In this document: in pieces, positions 55,461 to 64,000 of the stretch
Layout of the letters: every line of letters begins with the position of its first letter
Numbering within the stretch: position 1 is the stretch's first letter
From: Saxidomus purpurata
Lineage: Eukaryota > Mollusca > Bivalvia > Venerida > Veneridae
Length of the DNA: 64,000 nt
Direction: 5' to 3'
Assembly (NCBI GenBank): GCA_022818135.1
Contig: JAFMSR010000014.1
Span: 34,839,433 to 34,903,432 of the forward strand
The notes under the pieces: model-generated
What the model saw: only the letters and a program-made list of their open reading frames with translations
Databases searched by the model: none
Told to the model about the DNA's origin: nothing
Program-made: the position numbers and the translations under genes

Positions 55461-57047
55461 CATAGGTGGAAGGAACATACCTTTGACTTTTTTAGCTCAC
55501 CTGAGCTGGCTCAGGGTGAGCTATTAGGATCGATGAATGTCCGTCGTCCGTCCACACTTAGTTCATTAACACTCTAGTGGTCACATTTTTGCCTCAATTG
55601 TCACGAAACTTGGTCAGGATGTTTGTCCCAGTAATTACTCGGACGAGTTCGAATATGGGTCATCTCGGATGAAAAACTAGGTCACATGACCCAAAAATAG
55701 AAAAATCTTGTTAAGGCTCTAGAGGCTACTGTTTCAGTCCAAATATCCTGGCAATTTGTCGGAAAGGTTGTTTGGTTGATTTCTAGCTCAAGTTTTAATA
55801 TGGGTGACCTGGGTTCAAAAACTAGGTCACACAGCCCAAATATGGAAAAACCTTGTTAACACTCTAGAGGTAACATTTTCAGCCAAAATATCCTGGAAAT
55901 ATGTCAGAAAGGTTGTTAAGATGATTTCTAGCTCAAGTTCGAATATGGGTCATCTGGGGTCAAAAACTAGGTCACACAGCCTGAATATGGAAAAACCTTG
56001 TTAACACTCTAGAGGTAACATTTTCAGCCCAAATATCTTGGAAATATGTCAGTAAGGTTGTTTCGATGATTTCTAGCCCAAGTTCGAGTATGGGTCATCT
56101 GGGGTCAAAAACTAGGTCACAGAGCCCAAATATGGAAAAACCTTGTTAACACTCTAGATGTTACATTTTTGACCCAGATATCCTTGAAATTTGTCAGAAA
56201 GGTTGTTTCGATGATTTCTAGCTCAAGTTCGAATATGGGTCATCTGGGGTCAAAAACTAGGTCACAGAGCCCAGATATGGAAAAGCCTTGTTAATACTCT
56301 AGAGGTAACATTTTCAGCCCAAATATCCTGGAATTTGTCAGAGTGGTTGTTTCGATGATTTCTAGCCCAAGTTCGAATATCTTGGTCACAGAGCCCAAAT
56401 ATGGAAAAACTTTGTTAACACTCTAGAGGTAACATTTTCAGCCCAAATATCCTGGAAATATGTCAGAAAGGTTGTTTCAATGATTTCTAGCAACTTTGTT
56501 ATAAAGCAGTTGTACTCAGGTGAGCGATAAAGGACCATCATGGCCCTCTTGTTTTCTTAAGCTAATGTCTTAAAATTGATATCAGAATAAATAAGATAAA
56601 AAAGTTTGTAAAAAATTTGTTTTTTGTTCATTATAGCTCTTTACCATAGACAAGGTTCCCAACACACGCTATATGAAAACAAGCATGACGCTCTGAAAAA
56701 CTCTTCCATTTCTTTCATATTTGAGTTATGTCAAACAAATTTGGAGGAATTGTAGAGGGAAATGATAGAGCTTTAAGAAAAAGTTGACTTCAATGGAAAA
56801 TTCCAAGCCGTTTTCATTCTGCAATTGAAAATGCCAATGCTGGTATAGTGATTTTCGCTCAACCTAGAAAAGTGTCACATATTTTCCAGACGGTGATTTC
56901 CACTAAATTTTCCACTAATATTGCGGTACTGCGAAAGGAAACAATCAAAACATGCAATATATATGTTTAGACTATAAATCATGTTGTAGATCGTACCTAA
57001 TCGTACATTAGCAAAAAAAAGCCAAACGTATGTTCCTTCCACCTGTG
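55461..57047. mobile_element. 1587-bp hAT-like element with 8-bp target duplication
   Basis: TIRs: left CATAGGTGGAAGGAACATAC, inverted right CACAGGTGGAAGGAACATAC, continuing CTTTGAC/GTTTGGC (24 of 27 match). Flanked by GAGACAAC on both sides (55453-55460, 57048-57055). An 8-bp duplication and CA-starting TIRs are typical of hAT elements. It has no transposase. Most of its interior (about 55489-56555) is a full copy of the AGCTCACCTGAGC 145-bp array, starting 28 bp from the left tip. Confidence 0.8.
55489..56555 (+). repeat. AGCTCACCTGAGC family, array copy 3, nested in the hAT-like element
   Basis: Head TTTTTTAGCTCACCTGAGCT. CCTGG-type landmarks at 55747, 55892, 56037, 56182, 56327 and 56451 (four intervals of 145, the last 124 by deletion). 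Tail CAGGTGAGCGATAAA, GGACCATCATGGCCC, TCTTGTTT. Same orientation as copies 1 and 2. Confidence 0.85.
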
Positions 57048-57599
57048 GAGACAACAGTCTTTGTGATATTGTATGGGATATTTTGCTGAATTATTTAATG
57101 ATGTGGAACTCATCTAATTTTTCCCCATAATTGATGAGAGCTTTATCACTTTACAAATTGTGCAATTTATGAAAATGCGTGGGACTTGTTTTGTCATATA
57201 CAGATAATGCATTGTCAAATAAACATTTCCTAAAGATAAGTTTGAATGAAATAATTACAGACATTTATGTTAAATTATGTTTGAAACCTTTGTTTTAGAA
57301 TTTTAGGTAGACATTTCATTGAAAATTGGGTTTGAAAAGGCCTTTAATTGTTAAATTGCTTTGTTTTCCAACGAATGAGTAAACAAGGTATTGGTTCCCT
57401 TAAAAAGTTCAGTATGTTAATAACAATTGAATGTATACTTAAGATATTGGGTTCCCTCTCATTTTATTACAAATTATTCAAATGAGTAATTGCATTCATT
57501 AAAAATAAGTGTAGTAAAATCACAGTATGGGGATTTGAGCAGGTGTCACTGATCCTGGACCTGTAGAAATAGTCCAACATAGTTCACGTTTGCTTTCAT

Positions 57600-58400
57600 A
57601 TATACTAATTTATTTGTCCTCAATTGCGAAACAAGTTCTTAGAGACTCAGGTTCTTAGAGACTGGAATCAACCTCTGAGAGAGAGAGGCAATGTGGAATT
57701 AATTGTGTCTTGTCTAAGGATACTACCGGCATGGCTATGGTAGGGATCAAACCCTGAACCCTTCGATTTTGAGGCGAACTGGCTAGCACTTCACCATGAC
57801 TAGGGGTGTAATGATAGTCAATACTATCAACTTATCGCGATTGTATCAGACCCGATAGTCAATAGTCGATAGCAATTTCACACTATCGATACTATCGCCG
57901 ATAGTCTGGACAGCTATCGACTTTTCTCGATAGTTTTTTTTTTTTTCATTTTTGAATGCGTTATTTACATAAAATGTAGTACATTTTCCTTTGCCATAAA
58001 ACTTATGTTTACATTAATTACGGGCTAGCTTAAGTTATATATACGACGAGGTTTCCGTTGCTAAAATGTCGTTGTCGTCTGACCATCCATCAATCCATGA
58101 CTTCGCATAGTGAAAAATTTTAATGACGCGTATCTGTTTAATAAAAATGGTTTAGCATTCTTAATTAAAATAGTAACGATTATATATATACTGAATTCAA
58201 GTTAATTACAGGTATTGATACAACCAAATTGAATCAACTTGGTAAAAATATATAGTATGTAATAATGTAAACTATAGCGATAGTGAAGCCAACTATTGAT
58301 AGTCTATCGTGATAGTACTTTTAACTATCGATAACTATCGTGATAGTTAATTTGGCTGCAATAGTCAGCCCTAACCATGACGGCTTGATGTCTGCTTTCA
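57600..58400 (-). repeat. tRNA-derived SINE (minus strand) interrupted by a MITE
   Basis: The minus strand reads GCCGTCATGGTGAAGTGCTA (box A region), GGGTTCAGGGTTTGATCCCT (box B), then CCTTAGACAAGACACA and ATTGCCTCTCTC, as in the 16.3- and 54.5-kb copies. The head is split at ACCATGAC by the element 57801-58373. Removing the insertion and one ACCATGAC restores a continuous SINE head. Confidence 0.65.
57801..58373. mobile_element. 573-bp hAT-like MITE with ATCGATAGT-rich ends
   Basis: Left end TAGGGGTGTAATGATAGTC, inverted right end TAGGGCTGACTATTG. The 8-bp duplication ACCATGAC is exact on both sides (57793-57800, 58374-58381). Both subterminal zones are dense in CTATCG/CGATAG palindromes (for example ACTATCGATACTATCG and AACTATCGTGATAGTT). 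No coding capacity. Confidence 0.8.
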
Positions 58401-58460
58401 TTTCACTCCACAAAATGTAACTTCTGAAAGTAGTGTGTTTAAATCTAATGTCTGTAAAAG

Positions 58461-60074
58461 CAGGGCACTAGACAACTTTTGGGGACAGGTACCCATACCC
58501 TCTGGAAGGGGAATTTCTCGTCGTTTTAAGACTAATAGGGGAATTTTTAGCCATATAAATATTACTACTATTCACACTTATTAATACTATTTTCAATCAT
58601 TTCCAACAGATGTAGAGCTCTACATAATAGTTTTCTGACAATTACAACAAATGATTATGCAAGTTGTTCTACTATATTTATTTTTTTCTTTCATGAATTA
58701 AAACATCTCAGTGACACATGCAAACTTTTTGTTGAATGAGATGTCTATTTTTATTTTTAACAATTATCTGCGTTTTCGATGTTATTTTTCACCGTAATGT
58801 ATTTGATTATGTGACATTTTTCACCTGCTAAGGGAAATATCCGAAAAACCGAATGAACAGGGTTCCCTCTGGGTCAATTTTAGTTTGCATATCATAATTT
58901 TCTGTTCATGTTCTGCAGCACCATGAATTCAAAAATGAAAGTAACTGTATGCATTCCCCGTTTGTCACATATTTTCGCGACCTCGCATGTCCGTGAACTT
59001 ATTTTCGTACATTAATGTTTCTTCGATTTTGGCGATTTAAACACTTTTAAATAGAACACAATTTGTCCAAAGTATGTTTAAAGGTTTAAAATAAGTATTG
59101 ATAAGTATTAACGAATACTGAAGGCTGATAACGACCGAGACGGCCATGTGCGCGTTATCAGATAGCATCTAATTAGCTCCGACTTCTTCCGTAAACTAGC
59201 CAACAGACGACGATTGATTTTTGATTGACACGTGAGAATTGCCGAGATTATTTTGTTGGCGCCACTAAAATTCGCCAACTGAAAGAATTTAGCGACAGAA
59301 TTTATTTTTTCTCGCATTTGGCGCCATTGGCGACCGACAGCGGGAACCCTGTTATAAATGAATCTATACCCACTTGTTACGAGAAAATTCATTGGAGGTA
59401 TGACTACACTAAATCTTTTTCCATAGACTTACTGTATAACATTTAAGCACGGTCCGCATACCAAAACATTCGTTGAGTAGTTACACCCCAATAAATCTGT
59501 AGAACCACCTTAGTCACACCCAAAAATGCCCTTTTTTATATACATATAGTGATACTTTATAGCCGAAAATGCACCAGTAGGACATCACCCCTCGTCTGTA
59601 GGATTTTTGTTTACATTCTGTCAAAAAAATTCAATATTTTCAGATAGCCACAGAACACCGTAAAATTAATCAGAAAATTAATAAACTATTTTTTTGTTAT
59701 GTTCAACCATTGTACTTTCGATTTTAATTCTAGAAAACTTTAGTGCTACTAATCATTTTAAACCAATCAGAGACCACAGATATCTAATAGGTCCGCAAGT
59801 TCCCTACACAAATTGGCTGGTTCCAAGTCCCACCGATTTAGTGAAGTCATACCTGGACAGTCAATCAAGGGAGAAGGCTCGTGAATGTTTAATTGGATTC
59901 GTACTCAAAACTTTTCGTTCTTATGTCCTGCCGACGAGTAACTTCGTGATTTTCCTTCAGATTTTATTTTTGTTTTCGAGGGGATTTTTTTTCTAAGAAA
60001 GGGGAAAAAAACATATTATTTTAGGAGGGAATGGGGCGATATTCGGCCCCAAAATCGGCCAAACGAGTGCCCTG
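58461..60074. mobile_element. 1614-bp hAT-like element with CAGGGCACT ends
   Basis: Left tip CAGGGCACTAGACAAC, inverted right tip CAGGGCACTCGTTTGGCC. Flanked by GTAAAAG on both sides (58454-58460, 60075-60081); the expected eighth base does not match. The open frame at 59694-59996 (100 codons) lies inside but shows no transposase features. It encloses a second, smaller TIR element at 58858-59351. Confidence 0.7.
58858..59351. mobile_element. 494-bp CAGGGTTCCC-ended element nested in 58461-60074
   Basis: Left CAGGGTTCCCTCTGGGTC and inverted right CAGGGTTCCCGCTGTCGGTC. hAT-like tip, but no clear 8-bp duplication outside, so the flanks have decayed or the tips are part of the host element. The interior has two diverged TTGGCGCCA palindromes. 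Confidence 0.55.
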
Positions 60075-60127
60075 GTAAAAGAGAGAAAATATTTGCTTTT
60101 ATTGAAACAAATATATGCCACAGTTAA

Positions 60128-60564
60128 AGCGACTGCACTCCAAATTCTTAGTAAATTTTAATTTTTTGGTAAAATCAATATATATTCAATTTGTCAGCAT
60201 CAAGATTATTTTCTTTGTGTAAGAGCTAAAAGTAAAAGGTAGAAAATTTTTTTACCCGAGCCAGGTTTTGAACTCAGATCTTTGCGCTTACAAAAAATTT
60301 ACAGCGGCTTAACCTACTACACTACGGAGTCAGCGATTTGATGCGAGTTAAAAATATTGGTATACCAAAGAGCCCACCCCGTTAGTCACGGGGTGATATT
60401 TTCTACAATAAAAGTAAGCAAAACAACACATTTTAATTGTTTTTTGTTAGAAAACTTGTCACGTTATCATAATACAAGCCCCTGATACAGTAATGACAAT
60501 TGTTTTCTTGAAATTGAAAATTTTCTTTTTTTAGCGTAACTTGTCCATCTGGAGTGCAGTCGCT
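60128..60564. mobile_element. 437-bp MITE at a TTAA site, carrying a tRNA-like segment
   Basis: Perfect tips AGCGACTGCACTCCA on both ends, flanked by TTAA (60124-60127, 60565-60568), as in piggyBac or Kolobok elements. Inside are the hairpin CACCCCGTTAGTCACGGGGTG split around TAGTC (about 60374-60394) and a minus-strand tRNA-like region (60255-60345). Confidence 0.75.
60255..60345 (-). other. tRNA-like sequence (pol III box A and B) inside the TTAA MITE
   Basis: The minus strand has TAGTGTAGTAGGTTAAGCC (box A consensus TRGYNNARNNG) and, about 35 nt on, GAGTTCAAAACC (close to GGTTCRANNCC). Acceptor-stem pairing is not evident and the central part is A/T-rich, so it is a SINE head or relic, not a working tRNA gene. 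Confidence 0.5.
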
Positions 60565-60633
60565 TTAATGTGAAGATACATTGTAAAGCATTTGTTACAC
60601 AAGGTTGTGTCCTTTGTATGATGACTGAATGTA

Positions 60634-60804
60634 CAGTCAAATCACTGCATGGCTTTTAAGAATTAGACAAATTTCTGTTCTAGACAATCACAACTTCATT
60701 GTTGAATTTTATATGTAGAATTCAATATAAAATTCACCTGTCTTTAGCAGCTGACATTCTGAAGCATCCTCTTTTCTGGCTGCTTTATTAAAGATGTTTT
60801 ACTG
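60634..60804. mobile_element. 171-bp MITE with CAGT ends at TA
   Basis: Left TA-CAGTCAAATCACTGC, inverted right TA-CAGTAAAACATCTTTAAT. Body contains TAGCAGCTGACATTC and TCTGGCTGC. Tc1/mariner-like. Confidence 0.6.
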
Positions 60805-60915
60805 TACAGGTAAAAAGGACCATGTCCACATTTACAACTAAAATAATAAGATAGAATAATTGACTACCAATGATTGCTACAGAAATAACATACTGTTTGT
60901 TGTCATTCATTTAAA

Positions 60916-61027
60916 AAAACCTGTAGGCCATGTGCTTGATCTCAAAACCTGTAGGCCATGTGCTTGATCTCAAAACCTGTAGGCCATGTGCTTGATCTCA
61001 AAACCTGTAGGCCATGTGCTTGATCTC
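60916..61027 (+). repeat. Perfect 28-bp tandem repeat, four copies
   Basis: AAAACCTGTAGGCCATGTGC plus TTGATCTC repeated at 60916, 60944, 60972 and 61000 without a single difference, then AG. The identity implies a very recent expansion, or an assembly artefact. Confidence 0.9.
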
Positions 61028-61249
61028 AGCTTTAACAAGATGTATAGAGTAATATTGACTTCATTGCTATTTCACTACTGGAGGAAATAAATGAACATTG
61101 TAAAAATTTCCACCCACTTTGTTGCATGTTAGACTATCAGGGGTGTAACTGCAGACTTTGTTGGGTACCAAGGTGTCCTAATAAATAGCACTTTATTATT
61201 GTTATTGACTCTTTTGTTAGTGATTGAAAAGTATGCAGCAGGTATTTTT

Positions 61250-61678
61250 AGCTCACCCGAGAACCAAGTGCTCAAGATGAGCTTTTGTGATTGCTTGATG
61301 CCTGTCTGTCTGTCGTCTGTCTGTTCACACTTCATATCTGAAACCACAAGACCTAGAGCTTAGATATTTGGCACGTATCATAGCCCAAGATTGTTCAAAT
61401 CATGACCCCCAGGACGAAATTACCCGGCATGGGTGGTCACTTGATTTAACATAGGCTTTTAAGGTATATAGGGAAAACTTAACAAATCTTCTTGTCTGGA
61501 ACCACTAGGCTCAGAGCTTAGATATTTTGAATATAGCATTATGTAGTTAACCTTTACTAAGATTGTTTAAATCAAAACCCCAGGTCAAAATTTACACTTT
61601 CTGCTATTGATGACCTTGTATTATAGCCAATGGTAGTCAGGTGAGCGATATATGGCTATGATTGCCCCCACCTGTTTT
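61250..61678 (+). repeat. AGCTCACCCGAG-headed CCACAAGACCTAG family copy
   Basis: Head TTTTTAGCTCACCCGAGAAC, CAAGTGCTCAAGATGAGC, leader CTGTCTGTCTGTCGTCTG. Two units with CCACAAGACCTAGAGCTTAG. Tail GATGACCTTGTATTATAGCC, TCAGGTGAGCGATATATGGC; the final hairpin is decayed. Confidence 0.65.
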
Positions 61679-62186
61679 TAGGGTTGGCCTGCACTTTTTG
61701 ACATACACATGCACATACAATATTTTTATCTATTTAAAAATTCCCACAAATTGCATAATTGATTAGAAAGCAAGTATTTCAGATTGCATTTAGAATCAGC
61801 TACACTAGCTAATTGGTTTCAAGTCCGGTTACACTTAGGTGGGATTTAACCAAATTTGTACATCAGTGTATTGATTAGAAAATAATCTGAAAATGGATAT
61901 CTCTGTTTTTGGACACCTATGACGTCTGTTGTAGCATTCTCTTTAGGTAATCATTGATTCGTTAAGACGTAAAGTATCATATGACGAAAGTCAAGGGTAC
62001 TAAGTCACACGCATGAAAAGTCAATACTGTATTTTTTGGTCAACTATCCGAAGAATACCAAGAGCTCTTGTACTCACCCAAGCATCAGGTCCAATATCTT
62101 GGATACTGTCAAAGAGACTTGAAACTCAAAATAAATTTTAACCAGCAACATCTACACCTGTGAATAAAATCCCTATTATAACTCTA

Positions 62187-62657
62187 CAGTCAAATTTGTC
62201 TATGGGACCACGTGTATTAAGTGACCTTTGTCTTAAGCGACTGCTTTTGAATCCCCCCAAGCATTTTTACACTGTTCTGTTATTGCATTCAGCCACTTTT
62301 GTCTAACACAGCCAGCGACCAGTAATAAGCGACCCATATTAGGTCTTTTGCTCGTATTAGGCGACCATTTAGGTGCAAACAGATCATTTCTATGGAAATT
62401 GACTGCTTAACGTCCAAATTAGACATGGAGATGTCAAATCTGATATAGATTATTGTCCATCCTTATGTCCGCAGGTGGTAATTATTGACTGTAGGTACTT
62501 TCATGTTCAAATTTTTTTGCTTTTTTTGGAAAAATACCACGTGACATAAGTATGGTTTTATACCGTCTCCGGTGATGCTTTGTATTAAGAGACCATTTTT
62601 ATTAAGCGACCGGTTTCAGCTTTTCCGTTGGGCGGTCTCTTAATACAAGTTCGACTG
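62187..62657. mobile_element. 471-bp MITE with TACAGTCRAA ends
   Basis: Left TA-CAGTCAAATTTGTCTAT, inverted right TA-CAGTCGAACTTGTATTAA. The inside has several TTAAGCGACC or TATTAGGCGACC phrases in both orientations. The largest of the TA-flanked, pogo/Tigger-like MITEs here. Confidence 0.7.
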
Positions 62658-62689
62658 TATTTTGATTTTACAGATTTGTGCTCATTTTA

Positions 62690-63900
62690 AACACCACCTT
62701 TTCAGAAACCAGGAATATTCCTTGCATGATGCTCTACCAAATTTGTTCAAAGAATTTTATTCCATGCAGAACTCTGGTTGCCATGGCAACTGACAGGAAA
62801 ACTCTTCTAAAAAAAGCAAGGCCAAAAGCTTAGACATTTGGCATGTTGCATAGTCTAGTGGATCTCTACCAAAATAGTTCAAAGCAAGGTCCCCGGGTCA
62901 AAAGCCCGAGGATCACTTGATTTTACAAAGGCCTAGATATAGGAAAAACTTTATTATTCTTCTTCTCTGATGCCACAAGTCCTAGTGCTTAGATATTTGG
63001 CATGTAGCATTGCCTAGATACAAAGATTTCTACCAAGAATGGTCAAATCATGACCCACGCCTCAAATTGACACCTACAGGAGGATCACTTGATTTTACAT
63101 ATCCATTTTACATATCCATTCAACTTCCATAACGTAATTAAAAGTATATACGTGGGTAAGGACAGGTTTCGCCTTCCATAGAAGTGGCTGTTATGGTATG
63201 GAACATATTTTGTCTGCTATGCCGACAGCCTCTGAATATTGAAAACTCAGACGTCTGAGGCAAATGCTGACACCTGTGGGATTGTGTTTTGAGTGCTGCA
63301 AATATTTTTTCATAGACATAAAGCAGACAATTCGTGCTCAAACCCAGGTAGTTTGACTTCTTATGATAACCCTTAAATTCGACCTCTCATTAGCAAATAA
63401 ACAGAACAGCAGGTTAGTAGACAGGGTGACCCCTGGGAGTGACCTCTGTAGGTAGGCCAATGAAAATTCTACTTCCATGTTTCAGCTCCGTCTGTTTGCT
63501 GAAGTGTATATACAACACTTGGAGTAAACCAAAAGTAGCATACAGTGTTTGTAAAAAAAAACTTGATTTAATATGAATTTCTACAGGAAATATGTTTCAA
63601 ATCTTTTCTGAAACCACAAGGCCTCAAGCTTAGATATTTGGCATGCATCATTGCCAAAAGGACCTTAACAAAGATTGTGCAAATCATGATCTCTGGGTCT
63701 CAATTGGTTTAACTTAACCTTATATAGAGAAAAAAAAATTTTTTTTATAGCATTTTACAGTTGACCTCTGTGAAGAGCCTTTCAGGTCAGGAGTCCTACA
63801 GGTCAAAATTAAGCCTTTCTGCTATTGTTGACCTTGTATTATACTGCAATGGTAGCCAGGTGAGCAATATAGGGCTGTTACTTGACCCCCTTGTTTTTTT
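62690..63900 (+). repeat. CCACAAGGCCTAG family, long copy or two merged copies
   Basis: Has AACCAGGAATATTCCTTGCA, TGATGCTCTACCAAA, GCAGAACTCTGGTTGCCATG as at 10.48 kb, several CTTAGATATTTGGCATG units, and the tail TTGACCTTGTATTATACTGC, GGTAGCCAGGTGAGCAATAT, AGGGCTGTTACTTGACCCCC, TTGTTTT. An unrelated segment (63.12-63.58 kb) interrupts it. Confidence 0.6.
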
Positions 63901-64000
63901 TCCATATATCCATAACATAATGAACCATATATGCCTTTTAAGACAGGTTTGGCCTTCCATAGAAGTGTCAGTTACTGTAAGGAACAGGTTTTGTTTTATT

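Noticed and set aside
59694..59996. 100-codon frame as a possible transposase remnant
   Set aside because: No DDE, zinc-finger BED or hAT dimerisation motif visible; the host element is non-autonomous in size and the frame is short.
60255..60345. Functional tRNA gene
   Set aside because: Boxes A and B are present but no acceptor stem or proper anticodon arm can be drawn, and it lies inside a MITE.
60916..61027. CRISPR-like array of 28-bp repeats
   Set aside because: The copies are directly abutting with no spacers, and the genome is eukaryotic. It is a plain tandem repeat.

Overview
The window is animal nuclear DNA: AT-rich, intron-rich and about half filled with interspersed repeats. Short coding exons are separated by introns of 0.2 to 10 kb with GT-AG borders. 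The repeats have palindromic heads (for example AGCTCACCTGAGC), CCGTCCGTC-rich leaders, tandem bodies full of AGGTCAAGGTCA, and hairpin tails followed by TCTTGTTT. From general knowledge this style fits a bivalve mollusc, probably clam-like. That is an inference; no marker gene here fixes the species.

Gene 1 (plus strand, about 1-34.6 kb) is the only gene that can be assembled at length. Fifteen exons (223-439, 1184-1332, 1538-1636, 2488-2697, 3286-3395, 4186-4275, 6151-6274, 8717-8851, 9772-9834, 19865-20040, 22592-22660, 23140-23166, 24518-24753, 26147-26236, 29865-30049) join in a single frame to 1980 nt. They encode the last 659 residues of a highly charged, almost wholly helical coiled-coil protein ending in a basic, proline-containing tail. 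The 5' part lies outside the window. The helical part holds at least four diverged copies of a motif built around IL-x-EHE-x-NM. One exon is a 27-nt microexon that can be skipped without changing frame. I cannot name the family.

Gene 2 (plus strand) appears to begin inside the window. A promoter-like stretch with E2F-like, inverted CCAAT and ETS-like sites (39.43-39.49 kb) precedes a strong donor at 39521. A 14-kb intron would lead to an exon at 53598-53780 that carries a minimal upstream ORF and then a 30-codon coding start. The rest of gene 2 lies to the right of the window.

The rest is mobile and repetitive DNA. Elements whose ends can be placed to the base include a 1464-bp TIR element (4304-5767), an 1171-bp element with an internal foldback (17001-18171), a PIF/Harbinger-like element (34706-36260), three hAT-like elements (55461-57047, 57801-58373, 58461-60074), a TTAA-flanked MITE with a tRNA-like insert (60128-60564) and several small CAGT...ACTG MITEs at TA sites. 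Two tRNA-derived SINE families occur, one copy split by a hAT-like MITE. Around these are dozens of copies of roughly ten tandem-cored repeat families with different bodies. Several end alike in a hairpin plus TCTTGTT, which suggests one shared replication mechanism. This is the most interesting system in the window. No rRNA, functional tRNA, CRISPR or prokaryotic feature was seen.
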